DNA from: Lineus longissimus | Lineage: Eukaryota; Nemertea; Pilidiophora; Heteronemertea; Lineidae | NCBI RefSeq assembly: GCF_910592395.1 | Contig: NC_088313.1 | Location: 4,220,501 to 4,284,500 of the forward strand | Direction: 5' to 3' | DNA length: 64,000 nucleotides | Shown: positions 57,144-64,000 of the stretch, in pieces | Numbering within the stretch: the stretch's first letter is position 1 | Layout of the letters: each line of letters begins with the position of its first letter | Made by a program: the position numbers and the translations under genes | The notes under the pieces: generated by a model | The model's input: only the letters and a program-made list of their open reading frames with translations | Told to the model about the DNA's origin: nothing | Databases searched by the model: none

Positions 57144-57438
57144 GCCTACTTGAATTAAACACTATTGCAATGGATCTGAGTCTTGTTCATTACAATAGAG
57201 CGGAGAATAGCCTACTTAACTCTACCCTACCAAGATCAAAATAATGGAGCCGGGTCGACTAAGCTAGCTAAGAAAATGTCTATAATTAAATAGACTGGAC
57301 AATACTAATGCCAAGATTAGTTTGGCGGTCTACTCCGTAGGTGAATGAACCCAAAAATCGTCTAGACTTGGCTGGTTGAATTTGGTTTTAAATCGAATTC
57401 ACGGCAGCTTTGAAAAAACGATGTGCTTCGTAGAAGCA
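57144..57438. other. DIRS 5' untranslated region
   Basis: About 295 bp between the gag-like start and the inverted repeat, AT-rich. It probably holds the element's promoter, but no clear motif is visible. Confidence 0.5.
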
Positions 57439-57610
57439 CAAGAGTAAAGACTGAATATGGCGGCATGAGATCGGCGCGATCTCGCGGGATCGGTCAGGGC
57501 GCCGCCTGGCGGCCGAGCTGTTAACTCAGTTCTCCCTTTAGAAAATTAAAGGGATACTCTTGTGTTTGAGCCCAAATGGAGTAACATGCAAAAGTGTTCC
57601 ATAGGTAAGT
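57439..57610 (+). repeat. DIRS inverted terminal repeat, right copy
   Basis: 172 bp, complement of 53380-53551. Outside it lie 17 bases (TTGAATGACACAAAATG) that differ from the left outer end, matching the unequal ends that the internal complementary region joins. Confidence 0.9.
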
Positions 57611-57627
57611 TTGAATGACACAAAATG

Positions 57628-59794
57628 GAATCAAAGAAATGACTGGGTGTAATATCGCTCGAGTGCACTCTGTCGGTGCACTGGAAAGGTTTCCCGCGCC
57701 AGAGGTGTGCGTGCTAAAAATTAACGAATGTCGCGGGTTTCCACATAATAGATGAAATAAAACTGAAAACATGTTAAACACTACAAGAAAAAAAGTTAAC
57801 TAATGAACCTGGTTTAAAGCAATTAGAATCGTCAGTATTAGAATGATAACAATGCTGATGGAACAACGACATCTACATGCAATTTCAATATTTATAAGAC
57901 GTTGACCTCTAATTGTGATTTTGATGCAAGATGTTATCATTTTCTACAAGTTACCGAGAAGACATCGGAAACAGGGATGACATTTTCTAGGAAATCATAC
58001 CTCGATCAGACATGTCAGAGCTCTACCGACTCCAGGGTGAGATAAGTTAACGTAAGTTAGTGAGCCTACAACCTCATCTTGTCTATATATAGTTGATGAA
58101 AATACATTCAATTACAAACGGGGATTTTGTGTAATTAGCCAGACCTTCCCTCATGACACGACAACTCTGACAGAGATTGACAGCCAGCTTTCTGGTTTGA
58201 TGGGGACTTTCCTACAGGAAACAATGTGTCAGCCGAGTATATTCTGTACGAGACTTACTTTATCACGCAATGTTTTCGGAGGTTGATATCTTCGATAAAG
58301 GAAGACGCGGTTTGAAAAGAATTGGTTCTTTCCAGCAGCAGTCGCAGACACGCAACCGTTTTTCTACCGGTGTAGATGTAGAACTGTCCCCCTGGAAGAA
58401 GTGTCCGGTCCTAATTTGTGTTCTGACGGATTATGGTCTAGCGCACAACCCTCAATTTCTCATTGAGTAAGGCGCGTACATTTAAATAAGAGTCTTTCTT
58501 TTCCCCGGATTTTCTATCCTTGGGCATTTCAAACTTCTACACCGGCAAAAGAAATCACCCTGACAAACGACTGTTCGCCATATCTGCTGCAAGGTACATA
58601 ATTAGGGTACTTAATTAAAACATATACATCCTTTGAAGACGACCAGTTGATCAACTAAGTCCTTAGTGATTTAATTTCTAGTTCATCAACTTAGACAGTG
58701 ATGAAGTCTGCTCAAATGGAGGAGTATGCTTTTATAAAAGTTCAGGCGACGCTCTAGCTGTCTACATGTAGATTAGTTTCCACAATCCGTTATGATAAAT
58801 GATATTTGCCAATCTGCAAGCATGCCCTTCTGCAGGCCGTTGGTTGAAGCGCTTAGTCTTACAGAGTCCTGTTCTAAGTGTACAAGTACCTAGTTGATGA
58901 ATTCTTTCCACGTTGGCACCCATCCTAAAGCTGACTTTCATATTATGGTTAAAGCAATTAGAATCGTCAGTATTAGGATGATAACAACGATGATGGAACA
59001 GCGACATCTACATGCAATGTCAATATTTATAAGACGTTGACCTCTAATGGTGATTTTGATGAAAGGTTTAACCATTTCTGGTAGTTAGCGAGATGACCTC
59101 GGAAACAGGGATGACATTTTCTAAGAAATTATACCTCGATCAGACACGTCAGAGCTCAGCCGACTCCAGGGTGAGAAAAGTTAACGCAAGTTAGTGAGCC
59201 TTCAACTTCATCTTGGTTATATATAGTTGATGAAAATACATTCAATTACAAATGGGATTTTTTTGTAATTAGCCAGACCTCCCCTCGTGACACGACAACT
59301 CTGATTGAGATTGACAGACCGCTTTCTGGCTTGATGAGGACTTCTGCAGGAAACAATGTGACAGTATATGTTCTGTAAGAGATGAATACTAAAAGACCTA
59401 CTTTATCATGTAATGTTCATGGAAGTTGTTGTCTTTGAACAGAGGAAGACGCTCAGAGATATAACAGAATTTGGAAAATGAAGTCGAGGGAACGCTCATT
59501 GTACTCGCCTATGACACCTGTTGTAGAGGGTTGATAGTTCAAGCCTTTAAGCTGTGTAAGTGAATTGCGAATGGGACACATAACTACTGATGATTGTTTT
59601 CACGGAACTTCGAAATCTGATACCGTTATCACAAGTTTATCTATAATCATATATGACTGTCATCAGGTTTATCGCAAAAATCAACTGCCTCAGGAACTTA
59701 ACGAAATTGTTCATATTCATGATGCAAGCTCTTGCTGGTTATGAGGGTTATATTATTTCATCGCCCACTGGTGTCGCAGTTAGCAACATTTCGA
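57628..59794. other. spacer to R17, containing a second receptor-less unit
   Basis: About 2.17 kb. Clade I 3' flank resumes with GAATCAAAGAAATG, then jumps at about 57810 (AATGAACCTGGTTTAAAGC) past about 860 bp to the TATA module (orphan box 58084-58092) and a leader. At 58305 the leader (GGAAGACGC) is joined to 3'-flank sequence (GGTTTGAAAAGAATTGG) with no receptor between. A second full flank, antisense stretch 58762-59007, TATA box 59218 and the R17 leader follow. The R17 acceptor reads CACGG instead of CACAG (59603). Confidence 0.6.
59218..59226 (+). promoter_or_regulatory. TATA-like box upstream of R17
   Basis: TATATATAG 577 bp before the R17 ATG. An additional orphan copy of the module lies at 58084. 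Confidence 0.4.
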
Positions 59795-60775
59795 ATGTTT
59801 TCGACGGCCGAGTTACCAGTGGCTAGAAGCAAATTCCAGGCGGTATCGCAGGCGCTCTGGTACATTGTGCCACCCTTCCTGTGTTCTGTTGGAAGTAGCC
59901 TCAATATTTTGACAATAACTGTGTTGCTTGTCCGTAGAGTTGGGAAGGCTTCAACGCGGATTCTGCTAATCAGCCTTGCACTTGTGGATACTGCTGTACT
60001 CCTTGGAGTGTTGTTGCCATTGTGGTTTGATAACAGCCTGGGAATGAGAAGCATTACCTTAATCCCAGCATTATGTCCCATTCACATATTTACAGCATAC
60101 TTCTTTCTTCATTGTGCGAGCTGGAATGTCTTGCTAATAACGGTCGAGAGGTGGATATCCGTCATATACCCATTTAAAGCAAATATAATTTGCACAGCTA
60201 AGAACACGTCTATAGTCATTGGAACAGTATTCCTGTTTCTGTTCGCCTTGAACACACATCTTCTTGTCTTCTGGAAACAGAAAGAAACAAGAGACGGTTG
60301 CGTTAAAGCCACAGAGGCCTATAATGACTTTTTTTCCTCCATATGGCATATTATTGACCTACTTTTTATCAGTGGCATCCCCTTCCTTCTGATTGTAGGT
60401 TGTAATGTTTCGATTTTGATTGCAGTAATTGGTGGTTACAATCAACGGAAGCAACTTCAAAACTCAGGCCATGGTCCGTCAGGTCAGTTGGCTGGTATGA
60501 CCAGTATGACCTATATGTTGACAACTATCAGTGTGACTTTCATCGTATTAACACTACCCATTTCAGTATTCTATATTGTTTTTTCCTACACAAATGCATC
60601 GTTACATAAAGATTTAACTTGGCTCATTTACGATATTCTCACGTTTTTGTCCTACAGTAATAATGGTATCAATTTCCTCCTTTACTGCTTAAGTGGTCGC
60701 CAGTTCAGACGGGAGGTTTGTTTAATGTTTCACTGCAGGAATCTCGGAGTAGCGCGCCCTATAAATCTGAAGTAA
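59795..60775 (+). CDS. class A GPCR, clade I, R2/R10/R17 subtype (R17), intact
   Basis: 326 residues, the best preserved of its subtype: L70 in TM2 and H97 are kept. Loop 1 is LWFDNSLGMRSITLI and loop 3 has the NAS motif. TM6 reads VLTLPISVFYIV as in the R14 group rather than VSTLPISVFFIV as in R2 and R10, the TM7 end is YCLSGRQF, and codons 42-46 are LLVRRVG as in R4 and R14. These patches suggest short conversion tracts. A local 1-base difference (AACATTTCGAATG) brings an in-phase ATG at 59732, adding 21 residues. Confidence 0.85.
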   Translation: MFSTAELPVARSKFQAVSQALWYIVPPFLCSVGSSLNILTITVLLVRRVGKASTRILLISLALVDTAVLLGVLLPLWFDNSLGMRSITLIPALCPIHIFTAYFFLHCASWNVLLITVERWISVIYPFKANIICTAKNTSIVIGTVFLFLFALNTHLLVFWKQKETRDGCVKATEAYNDFFSSIWHIIDLLFISGIPFLLIVGCNVSILIAVIGGYNQRKQLQNSGHGPSGQLAGMTSMTYMLTTISVTFIVLTLPISVFYIVFSYTNASLHKDLTWLIYDILTFLSYSNNGINFLLYCLSGRQFRREVCLMFHCRNLGVARPINLK

Positions 60776-63432
60776 GATTCTTCTTCTACTTACTGATTTT
60801 TGAGATGCACCCTATAGACAGTCAGCCGGTTTTGGTATTAGCAAAGTCGACTGTCTTTCCGCTGCCAAGACATCTTCCATTTACTCTTTACAGTGGAAGT
60901 TTCTGTCATCTACACAAAAATGGAATCAAAGAAATGACTGGGTGTAATATCGCTCGGGTGCAGTCTGTCGGGTTGCCGGAAAGGTTTCCCGCGCCAGAGG
61001 TTGTGCGTGCTAAAAATTAACGAATGTCGCGGGTTTCTACATAAGAATTGAAACAAAACTGAAAAAAACGTTAAATGGCGCGCCCTAAAAATCTGAAGTA
61101 AGATTCTATTAATCTACTTCCAGATTTTTGAGATGCACGTTAGACCGTTAGCCGGTTTTGGTATTAGCAAAGTCGACTTTCCAGGCGAGTTCCACCACGA
61201 CAGAGCCCCAGCTTTGTGGTCAGAGTGGTCTCTTTTGGCCAGTGTTCCTCTCTATTCTTCATCCGGGAGCGGGTCTGAAGGCAAGAGTTGGAAATCTGGT
61301 CTCCAATTCCACATTTACATCGAGCAGATTCTCATAAGCTGTTTTCTGAGTCGGCAGTGCCCTGTATGTGCTTGGACAGTGGATCGTCACCTGTAGTGCT
61401 TCTTGTTTGGCTTGATAATGTTGACTGTCGAACAAATGTAATAAACTGATTTTTTCTCTATAATTTTGTCACCTTAAGATATGCTCATAGAATTAATTAT
61501 TTCAATCTTCTTTCCTTTATTGTCGATAATGACATCGATTTCCTCATTAATATGTACACATTGTACTACTGTTAGTTCGCGGTTATTGTCAAAATGTTTT
61601 ACATCATAAAGGGACCAATGGCAATGACAAGGGCATTATTCACCCTCAGTTTGAGCTCATCCAAAAAACTAGTTCTTCAATCTCGAGTGATTACCATGGA
61701 TACAGATGGGCCTACTCTATCCCTACTGGTACTTGTTCAAATGTAAATGTCCGACATATGTTGTTTGTGAAGGGGTAGCTCTGACGATTATTTGAGGAAA
61801 ATACCAATTTCTTCTGTGCACTAATACGCGGTGAGAAGGCCTCGCATGCTATTTATAGCTCAACATGATGTTGACTTCGACTGGTTCCTGTGAGATTGCA
61901 CATTTTCTCAAGGTAAAATTTCGAGGGCAAAAAACTCAAACAAAAGCCGCAACGACAGCCTATTTTTATATAAAAGATTAAAATAGTCGTCAGTTGGCTT
62001 TCTCAAGGTGATGAGTAGGTGTATCAAAAAATTTTTTTCACCATCCTTGTTAATCTTGAAGTTATAAGGCATAAAGGTGAAATTTTTCAAATTTGCTTTA
62101 ACATACAGGGTGTCTCATGCATTGTGCTGCATCAGTCTATGCATGACTGTATGTCTAGAGGACGTTGATACTTGGACAGATGTATTCTACAAGTGACAAG
62201 CTATTCAGAAATGTATAGGTTTGTGTGACAGAAAGGTACTGCCAAGTCTACATCCCTGTAACAGGGGTATGCATGAAATGACGTCGCGTCATTTTTGGAG
62301 GCAGGTAGGCCTGGCCTCCTCACCGGCTAGTGAGACCATACGCCAACATACGAGTCCAAGCTGTGGGGCGAGGTTTGGCCTCTGCTAATTCCTTATCGTT
62401 TAACTTCAACCACAACACCCCCGGGGTTTCGGATCAAATTTAGGAGTAGAATTCTTCTGGTTATCACAGAGAGGTTCTTTCAGGTGAAAATAGATATTTT
62501 CCAACAAATCTATGACCAGACACACTTTGCATCACACCGGTGTAAAAGAAATGCAAGTCCCCCGGAATCTAAGTCCGGTCCTTTTGTTAAAGTGAATAGA
62601 GTCGCCGAGTTCCTTTGTTGAAGTATAGTAGCTAACCCTAACTAAACCATTAGCCACATACGCTGACAATACACAGCTATTGTATGGGGTCCTGCATTCC
62701 TAGGACGTCCATTCCTTTTACACCGGGAACACTTTCTTGCCAATTTTTGACCGTTTGCATGACCTGTCTGGTATCAAAGATGGCGCCACCTATTGGTTCC
62801 CTATCACATTGAATCCGTCGAAAGTCACTGTGTCCTTCGCCCACAAAATATGTTGCAAACATTCTGATGAACTTTGAGCCTCATATGTTCACCGGCGTGG
62901 ATTTGGGGATCCAATTAACCTGCTGAGCCGTGAAACGTGGTGGACGCGCGAAATTAAGACAAAATCGACCCAAAAAACATCAGACCCCCAAACCCTGAAA
63001 TTATCATGGTGATGACCTGTCAAAAATTCTATGGATTTTTGCTCTGGATAAGGTCTTTCTGTCCTGCAAATATTAGCTTCGAGTGAGATATTGGGAAAAA
63101 GTTATGGCAGTTGATGGCTTAAAATCTATTAGTGGTGTGTAGCCCTATGACACCTGTTGAAGAGGGTTAATAGTTCAAGCCTTTAAGCTATGTAAGTGAT
63201 TTGCGAATGGGACACATAATTACGAATGATTATTTTCACAGAACTTCGAAATCTGATACCGGTATCATAATTATATCCATAATTATATATGACTGTCATT
63301 AAGTTTATCGCAAAAATCAGCTGCCTCAGGAACTTAACGAAATTGTTCATATTCATGAGGCAAGCTCTTGCTGGTTATGAGGGTTATATTATTTCATCGC
63401 CCATTGGTGTCGTAGTTACCAACGTTTTCGAA
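60776..63432. other. spacer R17-R18 with a small MITE
   Basis: About 2.66 kb. The first part is the R2/R10-type flank, with the 3'-end duplication (60756 and 61077) and AATAAA near 61439. From about 61600 it matches 40230-42440 of the R12-R13 spacer at an offset of 21376 bp, rising to 21563 bp after the MITE. The GT-AG leader segment is at 63192-63241. No gene seen. Confidence 0.6.
62541..62722. mobile_element. 182-bp MITE with CCGG target duplication
   Basis: Ends TGTAAAAGAAATGCAAGTCC and, reversed, TGTAAAAGGAATGGACGTCC: 17 of 20 bases match. CCGG flanks both sides (62537-62540 and 62723-62726). The R13 unit has the empty site CATCACACCGGGAACAC near 41155. An alternative reading is TIRs GGTGTAAAAG with no duplication. 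No coding capacity; family unknown. Confidence 0.75.
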
Positions 63433-64000
63433 ATGTTTTCGACGATAGAGTTACCAGTGGCTAGAAGCAAAATCCAGGCGGTATCGCAGGCGCTCTGGTA
63501 CATTGTGCCACCATTCCTGTGTTCTGTTGGAAGCAACCTCAATATTTTGACAATAACTGTGTTGCTTGCCCGCCGAGTAGGGAAGGCTTCAACGCGGATT
63601 CTACTAATCAGCCTTGCACTTGTGGATACTGCTGTTCTCCTTGGAGTGTTCTTGCCAGGATGGTTCGAATTGAGTCTCGGAATGAGTCCCATTACCTTAG
63701 TCCAAGCAATTTGTCCCATTCACAAATTTACAGCATACTTCTTTCTTCACTGTGCGAGTTGGAGTGTCATGCTAATAACGGTCGAGAGGTTGATCTCCGT
63801 CATTTACCCATTTAAAGCAAAAATAATTTGCACAGCTAAGAACACGTCTTTAGTCATTGGAACAGTATTCCTGTTTCTGTTCGCCTTGAACACACATCTT
63901 CTTGTCTTCTGGAAACTGGAAAAAAAGGAGAGAAATGCGTAATAGCCACAGAGGCCTATGATGACTTTTTTCATTTCATATGGCATGTTATTGACCTACT
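63433..64000 (+). pseudogene. clade I GPCR, frameshifted and cut by window end (R18)
   Basis: Starts MFSTIELPVARSKIQ with the upstream frame from 63289 in phase. TM1-TM4 are open, with loop 1 GWFELSLGMSPITLVQ and ERL. The run at 63920-63926 has seven A after GG, one fewer than intact R14, so the frame ends at 63942. Sequence after it, up to the edge, continues as receptor in the shifted frame. Whether other lesions exist downstream cannot be seen. Confidence 0.75.

Larger units (their letters stand above)
53341..57627 (-). mobile_element. DIRS-like tyrosine-recombinase retrotransposon, internally deleted
   Basis: 4287 bp in minus orientation. Its parts in element order are: inverted repeat (57610-57439), gag-like ORF, start of a reverse transcriptase, C-terminus of a tyrosine recombinase, internal complementary region (53696-53601), second inverted repeat (53551-53380). 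This layout is diagnostic of the DIRS order. The reverse transcriptase core, RNase H and the recombinase N-terminus are missing, so it cannot move alone. No target duplication is present; the flanks join as ACACAAAAATG plus GAATCAAAG, the exact sequence of uninterrupted paralogs (50295-50315), as expected for recombinase-mediated insertion. Confidence 0.88.
61600..64000. repeat. segmental duplication of about 40230-42440
   Basis: Covers the nested insert, the alternative upstream module and the receptor start (R13/R18). The offset shift of 187 bp within the block is explained by the 182-bp MITE, its 4-bp duplication and the 1-base loss before the R13 ATG. Confidence 0.8.

Noticed and set aside
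1-64000. tRNA, rRNA, CRISPR arrays, bacterial operons or ribosome-binding sites
   Set aside because: No clover-leaf, spacer array or operon-like packing was seen; the content is a eukaryotic gene array with eukaryotic transposons.

Overview
This window is eukaryotic: a run of invertebrate-type genomic DNA built almost entirely from one tandemly repeated unit, about 3 to 3.6 kb long without insertions. Each unit carries a single-exon class A (rhodopsin-like) G-protein-coupled receptor reading frame on the + strand. The receptors have N1.50, D2.50, an E-R-W or E-R-L motif at the end of TM3, and an N-F-L-L-Y version of the TM7 NPxxY motif followed by CLSG and FRRE. That TM7 style is typical of the expanded FMRFamide/short-peptide-receptor-like families of marine invertebrates, especially lophotrochozoans. 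The species cannot be fixed from sequence alone, and the ligand is unknown.

I count 18 receptor copies, called R1 to R18 here. Nine are open: R1 503, R2 3755, R4 10333, R7 18812, R8 23676, R10 30592, R14 45910, R16 51982 and R17 59795. Nine are broken: R3, R5, R6, R9, R11, R12, R13, R15 and R18, by frameshift, nonsense or deletion; R18 also runs off the window. There are two protein clades. Clade I has SKIQ or SKFQ near the N-terminus (R1, R2, R4-R6, R9, R10, R13-R18). Clade II has EIR, EIQ or QIR there and a WFCVPPII stretch (R3, R7, R8, R11, R12). Two more units (near 21.4 kb and 58.3 kb) keep flanking DNA but have lost the receptor. Constant offsets between paralogous blocks show repeated multi-gene segmental duplication, and several genes are mosaics of others, which points to unequal crossing-over and gene conversion.

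The spacers are ordered modules: 3' flank, a TATATATAG box about 570 bp before the receptor ATG in ten units (one without a receptor), then a leader with a possible 50-nt GT-AG mini-intron and a conserved upstream reading frame. A 1-base difference just before the receptor ATG decides whether that upstream frame is fused to the receptor. Other units use different upstream modules, so promoter types are mixed within the array.

Six mobile or transposon-like insertions interrupt the array. Paralogous units without them serve as empty sites. They are: a 4.29-kb internally deleted DIRS-like tyrosine-recombinase retrotransposon (53341-57627, minus strand) with inverted repeats and an internal complementary region; a 796-bp PIF/Harbinger-type element (44182-44977, TSD TTA) holding part of a MADF-like DNA-binding protein; an 859-bp TIR element with an 11-bp TSD (25578-26436); a 182-bp MITE (62541-62722, TSD CCGG); a 762-bp TIR element (35508-36269); and a 426-bp element with ATGA repeats (38020-38445). 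No tRNA, rRNA, CRISPR or bacterial operon structure was seen. The main biological story is a fast-evolving receptor cluster undergoing birth and death, with variation concentrated in the first extracellular loop.
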